A stretch of 64,000 nucleotides of DNA from Dolomedes plantarius. Its lineage: Eukaryota > Arthropoda > Arachnida > Araneae > Dolomedidae. Both the position numbers and the translations under genes were made by a program. Position 1 is the first letter of the stretch. Each line of letters opens with the position of its first letter. The stretch is taken from the NCBI GenBank assembly GCA_907164885.2, contig OU015495.1, positions 103,080,622 to 103,144,621 of the forward strand, in the 5' to 3' direction. Positions 12,117 through 22,394 of the stretch are shown here, piece after piece. Under the pieces are notes generated by a model, which was not told the origin of the DNA, did not search any database, and was given only the letters and a program-made list of their open reading frames with translations.

Positions 12117-13606
12117 CACTCATGTCCATAAATTAAGGATAATTCACAATCACTCGGAAATCGAATTCTAAAGTAAAAATTTCACCTGTAGAATTTTCAC
12201 ACATCTTCAAGGATAATATGCAAATTACAGGAAGCCACCAGATGACGCCGATAGTACGTCACAATGACGAGAATATAAGAGAGGGGCAAAAAATGAATGG
12301 TGGCAAGAAGTAAAATTGTTCACAAGCGTTCTGTAAGCCGCTCAGTGCCATAACCGAATAGTTATGGCACAGAGGACGTATGTGGATGATTTTTAACGTG
12401 GTAGAATTATTGGCCGCCTGGAATGTGTACGTACTCAGATGGAAGTATCCGAAGAACTTGGAATTGCCCAAAGTGTCATCTCTAGGCTTTGGCAATGATT
12501 CCAAGATGATGGAAATGTGAGTAGACGTTACAGCCTCCGAGTTACAACGCCGAATGAAGACCTGTATTTGGCAGAAACTACCAAAAGAAGCAGACGGAGA
12601 ACAGCATCCGACCTGTCTCGTCAGCTTTCTGCAGCCACGGGTACCAAAGTTTCATGGCAAACCGTGTACAGACGTTTGGGAAATATTGGTCTATATGCTC
12701 CTAGGCCTGTCAGATGTGTTCCGCTCACGGCAACTCACTGTCCGCAGCGATTAGCCTGGAGAAGAGAACATGCAATGGGGACATCGTCACAGTGGGCTTG
12801 TGTGATGTTTTCCGACGAGTCCAGATTTAGCTTGCAGTCTGATTCATGTCGGACTTTAATATGGAGAACGCCAGGTACCCGTTACCACCAAGACGACATC
12901 ATTGAAGGAGACGGTTACGGTGGTGCATGATTGCTCGTTTGGGGTGGAATTATACTGGGATCAAGAACAGATCTGCATGTTCAAATCAGAATCATGAACC
13001 GCCACATTTATCGGGACATCATTCTGGAACAACATGTATGATTGTTTAGGGGTGCCATGGGCGCAGAATTTGTGTTTATGGATGACATCGCCCGTCCTCA
13101 CCGAGCAAACTTCGTAAACGAATGCCTTCAATCTGAGGATATCACCCGTATGGAATGGCCAGCCTTCTCACCTGATTTGAATCCGAAAGAGCATGTGTGG
13201 GACACGCTTGGCCGACGAGTTGTAACCCGTCAACCACCTCCTACATGTGTACCGGAACTTGGGAGAGCATTGCTTGCTGAATGGAGTAATCTCTCCCAAT
13301 ATCAGCTCGATAATTTGATACTCAGCATGCTTAGGCGTTGTACGAAATGTATTTCATCGCATGGGAGATATACAATGTATTAACCATCATACGAACCATG
13401 TAATATTAAGTTTTTGCGAAGTAGATATTTTTTACAATTGCTCCAGGGAGCAAAAAACGTAGTTTTTAAGAATGGTATCATACATACACCATCTTTTTTG
13501 TTCTTTATCTTTTGTTCAATAAATGTGCTTTATGAATAAGTCACGTTTGTTTTCTTTCTGAACCTTTATTTGCCGGAGCTGGCATTATCCTTTATGGTTA
13601 TGAGTG
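12117..13606 (+). mobile_element. Tc1-like DNA transposon, full length, decayed
   Basis: The left end CACTCATGTCCATAAATTAA and the right end (rc CACTCATAACCATAAAGGAT) form a TIR of about 28 bp, flanked by TA at 12115-12116 and 13607-13608. The element spans 1490 bp with one transposase frame (12364-13383) in the + direction. A ~240-bp 5' leader precedes the ORF and about 220 bp follow it. Length and layout match a complete Tc1-family element, so the copy was transposition-competent in structure when inserted and decayed later by point mutation. Confidence 0.92.
12364..13383 (+). pseudogene. Tc1-like transposase (DD34E), nonsense-decayed
   Basis: The frame runs unbroken in register for 339 codons from ATG 12364 to TAA 13381, with four internal stops and no frameshift: TAA at 12394, TGA in the WQ*FQDDG segment near 12499, TGA at 12928 and TGA near 13039. 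Three of the stops are TGA and fit CGA-to-TGA decay at CpG. The N-terminal HTH pair runs from GRIIGRL through VSEELGIAQSVISRLWQ and the TASDLSRQLSAATG ... VYRRLG segment. The DDE core shows MFSDESRF (first Asp), FMDD (second Asp) and SPDLNPKEHVWD (Glu). Thirty-four residues separate the last two acids, the Tc1 spacing. The frequent Ile before that Glu is Lys here. The product, if made, would be only fragments. Confidence 0.92.
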
Positions 13607-13778
13607 TATATTAAAAAAAATACCTACGATATCCACATTGACTATTTCCTGTAAAAGTAGTTCTTCCTACAAATCATTTAATTTGCAAGCAAACAAATAT
13701 TTAGTATCAAGAAAGATTTATTTTAATATTACTTGCGAACTACACGACTGTGATAAAATTTGATAAGAAGTGGATCTA

Positions 13779-14719
13779 CAGGGTCATCTTTTTTAAACTG
13801 ACACTACTCAGAACCATCTGTAGCGTGATCTATCAGCCGGAATTCCACCAAATTTGATAGAGGGGCTAAGGCTAAGGACGACATGGGAAAGAGTTTCCGC
13901 GAAAAAAATAAAAAATTAGTTCCAAAAGTCGCCGATAGGGGAAGATATTGCGTTTTTGTTCTCGGTGCATCCAAGAATTCGTACAAAAGGCAAATAAAAC
14001 ATCAAAATACAAATTAACGACTGTGTAGTCAACAGCAGCTCCAGTATTTCGGGCTATAAATATAAGGGACGAATACCGAAAAAGTTGTAAGCAGGCAAAT
14101 GAATAATAAAGAAATTTCACTGCAACACCACTTTATGCAGCAAATTCACTTTTCCCTCCTTCAATGTGACCACAGTCCTAGTATACGACACATTGCACCC
14201 TGAACACTACGTTCTCAACGGCCAAGCGTAACATGTCACCAGGAATGTTCATCAAAGTACGGGATACGTTGTCCTTTAGGGTCGTCAAGTTCCAGACTCC
14301 ACCAAGATACACCTTAGATTTTAATTAACCCCACAGAAAGATGGCACATGGGTTACGTCCGGGGAGCGAGATGGCCATGCTAGTGGAAAAAAACAACTGA
14401 TAACCCTTTCTTCTGTAAAGCGAAGGCGCAACAGATCCGCACCGATCTTTATAGCCCAAAATACTGGCTCTGCAGTCGACTACGTAGTCATGAATTTGCA
14501 TTCTAATGTTTTACTTGATGCGTTTCGTGCAATACTCGGGTGCGTCGACATCAACAGCGCCATATCTTCCCCTATCGGTGACTTTCGAACCTTTTTTTTC
14601 TTCACGGAAACTCTTTCCCATGTCGTCTTTAGTCCCTCTATCAATTTTGGTTGGAATTCCGGCTGATAGATCACCTACAAATGGCTCTGAGTAGTGTCAG
14701 TTTTAAAAAAGTCTCCCTT
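13779..14719 (-). mobile_element. Long-TIR mariner derivative with transposase remnant
   Basis: About 270 bp at the left (13779-14060; starts CAGGGTCATC, then ACTGACACTACTCAG) is repeated inverted at 14445-14719. TA flanks both ends (13777-13778 and 14720-14721). The central ~370 bp read on the minus strand contain a WPSRSPDVT-like segment near 14380 followed by a decayed C-terminal mariner-type tail with several stops. The element therefore kept the end of its transposase while most of the gene was lost and the ends became long inverted arms. Confidence 0.8.
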
Positions 14720-14721
14720 TA

Positions 14722-15359
14722 TTTCGAGATGAAATATTGGAAAAACATAAACTTATTTTCTCAGAACTCAGAAATTTCTCCTTGTTGAAAAAACTTCAAA
14801 CGTATTTGCATATATTACGAACTTATTACGAACAAAAGTGGGGGGGTCTAATAGACGATAATTCGACCATCATAGCTAAACCTCTAAACAATAAAAAAAA
14901 TCCTTAGTAATCTGAAAAATGAGCAGGTCTTGTTGTTTTTACCCTTTTCCATCTAGAAAGGTTTCACATATAGGAACGCCACATATCTATCTCAGTGCAA
15001 TAATCTTCAGTTATACACATTCTTACAATGTCATGAATCCAATAATCCATCAAATTTCTTTGCATTTACATTATCTCATTTTATTGCTTTATAACCGCAA
15101 TCTGTTTAAATATTCAAAGCTACAAACTTGGTGGAACATATTTCAAGTCGTCCTTTATCTCTAATAAAAACCGACCTCTATTCTAAGTCATTTAGAACAG
15201 GAATTTCAAACAATGAAATCCACTATACCGTCAAAGATTTACTGCATGCAACAGAAAATCAATTCAAACAGGTTCTGTTTTACTGAATCCTCATTTTTCA
15301 ATTATTTCACCGAATTCAAAGGAAAATTTTACAATCATTAATCATCCCCTCTTCCGAAG
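14722..15359. other. No recognised feature
   Basis: AT-rich intergenic DNA with a short G run at about 14840; nothing recognised. Confidence 0.4.
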
Positions 15360-15463
15360 GATGATTGTCCTGTTCCTCGTCGCGATGCAACCTTCGACCA
15401 GTTGCATAGCTCTTATGTTCTCCACCAGTATCTAATGACATTGACCTCATTTTTGTTTTAGTT
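15360..15463 (+). repeat. ~104-bp dispersed repeat, copy 1
   Basis: The segment begins GATGATTGTCCTGTTCCTCG and ends CATTTTTGTTTTAG. It recurs almost unchanged at 20568-20671. Each copy includes the small hairpin ATGCAAC-CTTCGACCA-GTTGCAT, and the 3' end looks like a splice-acceptor tract. No family was recognised. Confidence 0.75.
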
Positions 15464-15902
15464 TTTCACCGAGGCACAAAACAATTAGATTTTCTGCATT
15501 AGGAATCAATGAAACTCGGCTAAAGTTGTCCGCGCACAAAAGGGGCCCATTCTTCACTCCTTTGTGCAGCCGGAGACGAGGCTGACAGAGATAACATTGT
15601 CTCTGAAGCCGGGGGAGTAGTTATCGAAAAACACTTCCTCGCGCTGCACCCGTTTGATCTTTCGTTAGAATGATTCATGGATCAATTAATGATTGTCATC
15701 GTAATCGAGATAGTAAGGGGGCTCGGGTTCAGTTATCCGATGGAACAATTGCGTTGGCTGCGAATGTGGCTCGTTTTACAAGTGCTTATGTTTGTACACA
15801 ATAAAAATGGAGTTCTTTTAACTTATTGATCATGAGAAAAAGAGATTACTTTGGCAATACCTAAATTTATACCACAAAAGGAATGGAATGTCCTGAAATG
15901 CA
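15464..15902. other. GC-richer low-repeat block, possible regulatory island
   Basis: Positions 15520-15790 are noticeably richer in G+C and complex (for example TTTGTGCAGCCGGAGACGAG and ATCAATTAATGATTGTCATC). No frame stays open and no repeat match is seen in the window. Regulatory function is only a guess. Confidence 0.25.
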
Positions 15903-16494
15903 TCTATATATTTAAGTTGCTTTTTGGGCAGTCCGTGAGAGAAAACTACTGCATCAATCTATTTCATTTTGGTCTTAAACGAAAGATTGTAATCTGTAGA
16001 TTTGTCAAATTTGGTTTTTGCAACCGAAATTTCTATTAACTAGCGATAATTTACAATTCAAAATTAATTTCTGCGCATGCTCAGTGGCATGTTTAAATCT
16101 GTCTTTAGAAACTCACTGTTTCTGCGCATGCTCAGTGACATGTTTTAATGATAAACACGTTTATTCCGAGGAGTCTCTCTAAATCTCTGTCTGCCATTTT
16201 TATTTTTATGAAAATTATGTTTGTGAAAGAAGATAAACCTGCTGGAAATTGTTTATTTCGAACTGTTTAATTATCGATAGTTAAAAATTTTTAAAATTAC
16301 TTTCTGCGCATGCTCAGTGACATTTTTAAATCTGCCTTTAGATACTCACTAAGCCCGAGACCGCTGAAACACATTAATTTGTTTCTGCGTATTATTATGA
16401 TTTTCAACATTTGGCAATGATGTGTTGAGTATAATTTGTCTATTTGTACATTTATTTACTATCTAGCCGTCATGTTTTGACGGGTACCAACTAG
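15903..16494 (+). mobile_element. Small non-autonomous Helitron
   Basis: The 3' end is strong. The hairpin CCGTCA-tgttt-TGACGG (16467-16483) is followed by a short spacer and CTAG (16491-16494), then T, the expected terminus and target base. A matching 5' start is TCTATATATTTAAGTTGC at 15903, preceded by A, giving the A|TC...CTAG|T layout. The interior holds three copies of CTGCGCATGCTCAGTG (16071, 16122, 16304), two of them in larger ~90-bp diverged repeats. There is no coding sequence. The 5' boundary is less sure than the 3' one. Confidence 0.65.
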
Positions 16495-17696
16495 TTTTTT
16501 TTTTTTATGCTTGACTAAATTTGGACAGGATTTAGTGAGAGGATAATCAACGCATCTGTAGGGATAAAGTAAGTTCAATGTTCGGTTCCCCTACCAGTAA
16601 GAAGGTGTTCGATTACAGGATCCATTTTTTCTAATCTAGATTGTCTTCCTCTCGAGAACGAAACGTGTCGGATGTCTTTAGCCCCATTTTTCATGGGGCG
16701 TAGGCGTTTTATGCCCCCTAACAGACGCTAAGTTCGTGCTCGGGGACGTAAATGTTCATGCAGTGTTCGATGTAACTATTAATTCCTGCTCCGGAACCCT
16801 TCTTAGAGTTCCATTAAAACCTGAACCCCTTTTAACTTATCAATTGGGTTGTTCTCTGTGTTTTAAAATGCGAAAATTTAATTTTAAGTTGGGAGAAAAG
16901 TTTGCCAAAGTGATCGTTACAGGACAAGTGCTAGAAATTAAAGTCAAGAATTTCCGGTTTGATTCATAGTCCAACTAAGTTTCTAAAAAAAAGGATAAAT
17001 TTAGCAGTTTTATACAAAAAGGAAACAAACCCCACTATAGTGAAACTGAGAAAGTTGGGTTTTAATGATGCAATAAATTAAACATTTCTTTGCTGATGGT
17101 TGGTTCTCCAAATAATAAAAAATATATCATTTAGCATAGAATAATAGTAAATTTTCCCCAGAAAACTAAAAATATGGTGCATTTAATCAGCTATTTAACT
17201 CAATTTTTGCCCTTTTGTGGGTTGGTTCCCTATTACATAACTCTGTACATTCATGAGCTCGTGTGTGGCAGAAGTAGTCATTATATTTCTGCTAATAATT
17301 CAGCAAAAATAAATATATTCTATTTATAGATGAAAATATTTATTTCCAGTCATTTCAACTTTCCTTGCATGTTTAAATACTTTGCGTACTCTCAATTGTG
17401 AATATGATTTAATTAATCATTCCCCCCCCCCCTCCGTTACTTAAAGAATGTTTATTATTTTTCAAGCCATCCATATTTGAGATCTTTAAGATATTGCATT
17501 ATTGTTTCTAGTTCCCAGTCCAAATGGCTTAAGTAAACTTTCCAACTGCAATTTTGTACGAACTTTGGAAGCATCACACGTTTAAAAAAGGCCACATTTC
17601 AGATTTTAGTCTATAGATGTGAACTTGTACCAAACAATTATGTACTCTTTAATTTATATGGATTCGTTTCACAGCCTTAATATCCTAGAAACGTAA
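16495..17696. other. AT-rich spacer with a small GC-richer island
   Basis: Most of the stretch shows nothing. Positions 16640-16830 are more complex and include the hairpin GCCCCATTTTTCATGGGGC near 16681. The open frame 16736-16969 starts at a non-ATG codon, has no recognised domain and is not called as a gene. Confidence 0.35.
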
Positions 17697-18911
17697 TCTA
17701 CATATATAAAACAGTTCCGTGTCTGACTGACTGACTGACAGATAACACACAGACCAAACCGCTGGACTTAAAAGGGCTGAAATTTTGCATGGCGATTCTT
17801 CATACAGTGTAGAGGTGCACTAAGAAGAATTTTTGAAAAATTCTTCTTAGATTTTTAAAATTAAATCTTTAAGCTGCTTTTGTAATATTCTTTAAAGTTT
17901 TCATTTCAAATAATAATTTGAGGGTTATAAAATTTACATCACGATAAAGATCATGAAAATTCTTTTGATATGAAATCTTTTTCGAACCTTCACTTCCATT
18001 TTCTGATATTTGGTGAATTTTTAAAGATTAATTTTTAGAATTTAATTTATTAAATACTGATTGCGAGATTTCTTTTCTTTTTATGATACTTTAAATTAAT
18101 TTTGCGTCACGTGCATAACAACAAAATAAATTCACCAAAAAAATTAAAATACAGTAAAAGATAAAATTTAACCACTAGATTAATTGAGGTGGAAGTTTTT
18201 ATGAATTTATCTCAAAAGAGTCGTTTTATGGATATTAAATTAAACCTATATATAAAATAGTTTCGTGACTGACTGACAGACCTCACACAGACCAAACCAC
18301 TGGACCTAAAAGGCTGAAATTTTGGTAGTCGATATACACTGTCTGTAATTCAGATGATGCCGTTAACTATCCGGTAGAGTTTTTAAATTCCCTTAAACCA
18401 CCTGGTCTTCCATAACATAAGCTCTGTTTGCGGAAGGTTACACCCGTAATGCTCCTTCGGAATTTAAAACCTCCGAAAGTGTGTAATAGCACTAGACTAC
18501 AAGTCAAAGCCCTGCATGAAAAATTAATCGAAGCCATTATTTTAACCGGGTGTACTCAGGGAGAAAAAGTGTTCGTGCCATGCATTCCTCCAATACGTAA
18601 TGACCTCCCGTTTGACTTTGAGAGACTGCAATTTTCCCTAAAAGTATCCTCACCATGACGATAAATAAGTCTCAAGGCCAAACTTTAAAATTCGCTGACG
18701 TAGAATTAAGAGAAAAATTCTTTTCCCACGGTCAGTTTTACGTAGCTTGCTCACGCGTGAGTTCGCAGACGAGCCTTGTGATACTAGTAACGCCCAATAA
18801 AGAAACAAAAAATATTGTTTATAAGGAAATCCTCTAAAAAGCAATTTCATTATTTTTTTATTGTAATTATCCTAAAATGTATTCCGTGGCGAAGCACGCG
18901 TATTAAGCTAG
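17697..18911 (+). mobile_element. Helitron with helicase 3' fragment and a second internal 5' end
   Basis: The start TCTACATATATAAAACAGTT at 17697 is preceded by A. The end CTAG (18908-18911) is followed by T and preceded by a CGTG...CACG hairpin around GCGAAG. A second Helitron-type start, CCTATATATAAAATAGTT plus the same ACTGACTGACAGA and CACACAGACCAAACC block, lies at 18245 inside the element. The region 17697-18240 matches the 5' part of the Helitron at 25579-27458. Both starts share one 3' end, so the structure is either two superposed copies or a copy that gained upstream sequence through a new 5' end. Confidence 0.8.
18428..18837 (+). pseudogene. Helitron helicase C-terminal fragment (PIF1-like)
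   Basis: Two frames together carry the last ~135 residues of a Rep/PIF1-type Helitron helicase. The first (18428-18658) has PVMLLRNLKPPKVCN, TRLQVKAL and the ILTG block, and reaches PFDFERLQF. The second (18655-18837) begins at MTINKSQGQT and includes FSHGQFYVACSRVSS and a terminal NIVYKEIL before TAA at 18835. About one base is missing at the junction near 18648-18655, so the fragment is frameshifted. INKSQGQT and the YVACSR block are conserved late superfamily-1 helicase motifs. The Rep nuclease and the Walker A region are absent, so it cannot encode an active transposase. Confidence 0.88.
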
Positions 18912-20567
18912 TCCGACATACGTTAGGTTTTTGATTTACAAAATAAGCTGCAGCTGTACTAATAAAATTGATAATGACATTCCTCATCACGATAAGCATC
19001 ATTTTAAGTCAAACAACAAAGTAAAGTAAAATATATATACCACTACATGCATTTATACATAAAACACTTTATATGCATTCACATGCTCGTAAATTTTATC
19101 ACAAATAAATATCCTCCCCTGATTCTGTTAGCCTTTCAATCATTCCAGAACTTTGGAAAATCATCATTTTGAAATCCTTTCTCAGAGATATGCTTCAAAT
19201 TGAGATATTACTGAAATTCTTGAAGTTTTACGGCGGAAAGATAAAAAACGCTTTATTCTTTAGAAATGAACTTTTTTTTATATATGTATTTTCTCCTTTT
19301 CCAGTAAATCTTTGCGTTAGAGAATAAACAAAAATAAAGGTATGATTGGTAAACACAGACTTTTTACATTCATGAATGTATATATACCATAATAAAACAG
19401 AAAGCGATCAAATAGGGGAAAGGAATTTTTTGCTCCTTATTTTTTTACGATTCAGTATCGCAGTCGTTTGAAATTGATGTTCTTTTGTATCAAAAATCGT
19501 AAATTGTTATGCTCGAATATTTTTTTTCAACAAAGGAATAAAATCGAACGCCCGGAAAAACATGGCGAATCGGAGTAAAGTGATTATGAAATTTCTTGCA
19601 AACGTAACTCTGTAAAATAAAATCATTTAAAGTAGAAATCTCGTTAAATGAAATTATTTTATCGGGATATATTTTTTTCAGACAACGGATATGCAGTTTT
19701 GTAGGATTCTATCCCTAAATTCATTCATTGTCTATCACTCAGTACAACAAGATTTCTTTGCATTTGTTCAAAAATCGAAAAGAATTTAGTTTTATATATT
19801 TACTATAGACTACATGTAACCCGTAATAGATCATCCGCTATCCATAGGTATTTGAGCAATCAAAGCAATATCGATAATGGAAAGAAATATCAGTGAATTT
19901 TTAAAAATATTATTAAATACTTAAAATCATTCGTGTCACTGTTAACTTGGGGAAAGTTTTCCGGACTTGCAAAATGGTACATAAACTGATCATAGCCATA
20001 ATTATGCATACTTCCAGTTGCGATTATAGAAAGTAAAAATAGCAAAATGCATAAAAGGCTTATTTTAATTGCGTTGTTATGTCCTGTCTGCTAATCTGTG
20101 TTTTAAAAGCAATTTCCTGTATGTCGAAGTTCAGAAGCAAATTCTTCAGTAACACCATACTCTACACTCAGCATGCGAAGTGAATTTGTGTCACGTATTC
20201 AAATTCGGAAGAAGGATGTTAACTCAAGACAAGTATACTTGGGTGCCTAAGCGGCACGCTGGAGTCTGTGTTTCGCCCACCGGAAGAAAAAAAATTGTGA
20301 AACTAACAATAAAGTACAGACAATTTGGGTGTCAATACCATACCGTTAGTTTTACGGTGAAGCCGTAAAAAAAATAACAGAGCTTTCGCAATCTATCATC
20401 ATCATCAGATCTCAGCAGAGATTCATGACACGTGAATACAAAGTTGTCTTGAAATTATCTGAAGATGTTTGTAACTCATCTGATCTCGAAGTCCAACAAA
20501 AAGTTATAGATATTGGCAAAATACACTGGTGGGATCTTAAGACTAAGGGGAGGGGGTAGTAAGTACT
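18912..20567. other. AT-rich DNA, nothing convincing
   Basis: The stretch includes a small perfect hairpin TTTTACGG-tgaag-CCGTAAAA at 20350-20370. The 62-codon frame near 20180 does not begin with ATG and has no recognised domain. Otherwise nothing was recognised. Confidence 0.4.
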
Positions 20568-20671
20568 GATGATTGTCCTGTTCCTCGCCGCGATGCAACC
20601 TTCGACCAGTTGCATGGCTCTTATGTTCTCCACCAGTATTTAATGGCATTTTCCTCATTTTTGTTTTAGTT
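20568..20671 (+). repeat. ~104-bp dispersed repeat, copy 2
   Basis: Near-identical to 15360-15463 (a few substitutions, e.g. CTCGCCGCG for CTCGTCGCG). It is followed directly by a (TA)n array. Confidence 0.75.
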
Positions 20672-20688
20672 ACATATATATATCTATA

Positions 20689-20766
<78 letters not shown>
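20671..20766. repeat. (TA)n microsatellite
   Basis: About 95 bp of alternating TA with two TATC interruptions near its start. Confidence 0.95.
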
Positions 20767-20770
<4 letters not shown>

Positions 20771-21395
20771 ACAAAGTTGAAAGTGAAAAACCAGCATAAG
20801 CTCTATTACTACTTGCAGGAACTAAAAACATGAAAAGATAAGTATTAAAAAGGTTTTAGACAGCATCTCTTCATCAGAGGTGCCGATACTGTCTAAAAAC
20901 CAATGTATTGTTTCTGATAAGTATGATCTAAACAATAAACATACTTAGACACCGTCCAATTCATAAGAAACAGAAGAATTAAATAAAAAGTTGCACAATC
21001 AAAGAACACCAAGCCTGGTGCTCGACAAAGTTGAAGTTAAGAGTAGTCGCATCTGTGTATCCATTAACTCCATGGTGGCAAGGTTTGTGACGTCAGTCAT
21101 CTTGCGGTTTCCTACTCTTAACTTCAACTTTGTCTAGCGCCAGACTTGGTGTTCTTTGATTGTGCAACTTTTTATTCAATTCTTCTGTTTCTTATGGATT
21201 GTACGGGGTCTAAGCATGATTATTGTTTAGATCATACTTATCAGAAACAATCCATTGGTTTTTAGACAGTATCGGCACCGCTGATGAAGAGATGCTGTCT
21301 AAAACCTTTTTAATACTTATCTTTTCGTGTTTTTAGTTCCTGGTTGCAAATAGTAATAGAGCTTATGCTGGTTTTTCGCTTTCAACTTTGTCTTA
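20767..21395. mobile_element. Fold-back element: ~280-bp inverted arms around a 65-bp loop
   Basis: The left arm starts TAAGACAAAGTTGAAAGTGA and runs to GAGTAG at 21046. The right arm starts at CTACTC (21112) and ends CACTTTCAACTTTGTCTTA-like at 21395. The arms match over nearly their whole length with scattered differences. The motif GACAAAGTTGAA occurs at both the outer and the inner edge of each arm, four times in all. The loop (21047-21111) holds TGACGTCA at 21088. Transcribed, the unit would form a very long hairpin RNA. No transposase and no clear target duplication are visible; TA array lies directly to the left. Confidence 0.85.
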
Positions 21396-21550
21396 TTTAT
21401 TTTATTTCAGTAAAAGTGCAGCATTCAGCGCCTTACTTGAAAGTAATTTGTTTTAATGTCCTATACTAATAATGTTCTTTGCTATTTTAAATTTATGTTT
21501 TGGCTTTTCAGTCTTATTTCAATTGATTGATCACACGTACATCTTTGTTA

Positions 21551-21553
<3 letters not shown>

Positions 21554-21639
<86 letters not shown>
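21554..21639. repeat. (TA)n microsatellite
   Basis: About 85 bp of TA repeat abutting the left end of the mariner derivative at 21640. Confidence 0.95.
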
Positions 21640-21642
<3 letters not shown>

Positions 21643-22394
21643 GGTGTCCCATAATGACTGGGACAAACTTTAACGGGAGATAGAGCATGTCAAAGGGATT
21701 CAAAATTGCATAGCAACCCATGATCGCAAACATCATGGGAAAGTGGTATCAAAGGTACAAGAAATGAAGGAATACAGAGATAATCAGAAATATTTGTTGC
21801 TCATAAATATTACATATGCTGTGGTAGATGATACCATTTCAAAATGTTACAAAAGATGCTCAAAGTTCCCACCATTACAAGAGATACAAGCATTACAGCG
21901 ATGGACCATGGATTAACGGACATGTTCGAAAACACCTGGATTTGCTTGGATATCTGCAGCAGCGCAAACAATTATTGCAACCAGATCCCTTTCAGACTCA
22001 ACAGGTGTTTCACACACAGCACCTTTAAGTGCACCCCAAAGAAATAAATCCAGAGAGTATGGAGGCCAGGCAACCAGGTCCAAGCAAATCCAGGTGTTTT
22101 CGAACATGTCGGCCAATCCATAGTCCGTCACTGTAGAGCTTACATCTCTTGTAATGGTGGAAACTTTGAGCATCTTTTGTAGCCTTTTGAAATGATATTA
22201 TCTACCCTAGCATATGTAATATTTATGAGCAATTAATATTTCTGATTATCTCTGTCTTGTATTCCTCCATTTCTTGTACCTCTGATACCACTTTCTCATG
22301 ACGTTTGCGACCATGGGTTGCTATGCAATTTTGAATCCTTTTGACATGCCCTACCTCCCCTTAAAGTTTGTGCCAATCATTATGGGACACCTTG
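21640..22394 (-). mobile_element. Long-TIR mariner derivative inserted in a TA array
   Basis: The left end CAGGGTGTCCCATAATGACT is mirrored at the right (rc CAAGGTGTCCCATAATGATT). The inverted arms extend about 310 bp (21640-21947 and 22077-22394) and are flanked by TA on both sides. The ~130-bp centre plus the adjoining part of the arms encodes a transposase tail on the minus strand. The layout parallels the element at 13779-14719: long arms with only the C-terminal coding end kept at the centre. Confidence 0.85.
21913..22173 (-). pseudogene. Mariner-type transposase C-terminal remnant
   Basis: The minus-strand frame contains AWPPYSLDLFLWGALKGAV, then ETPVESERDLVA, then AAADIQANPGVFEHVR. 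This matches the end of mariner-like transposases, where a W-P-x-x-S-x-D segment carries the last catalytic Asp (here SLD) just before F-L-W-G-x-L-K. Only this tail is present. The start of the frame is in fact inverted-arm sequence and not transposase. No N-terminal or first catalytic segments remain, so it is inactive. Confidence 0.7.

Noticed and set aside
16736..16969. 77-codon frame as a coding exon
   Set aside because: It does not start with ATG, has no domain, and no splice sites fit.
20573..20833. ORFs running through (TA)n as tyrosine/isoleucine-rich proteins
   Set aside because: Alternating TA gives an open YI frame on both strands. The same artefact occurs at 21472, 31360, 38571, 43362, 47955, 55857, 57338 and 61000-61300.
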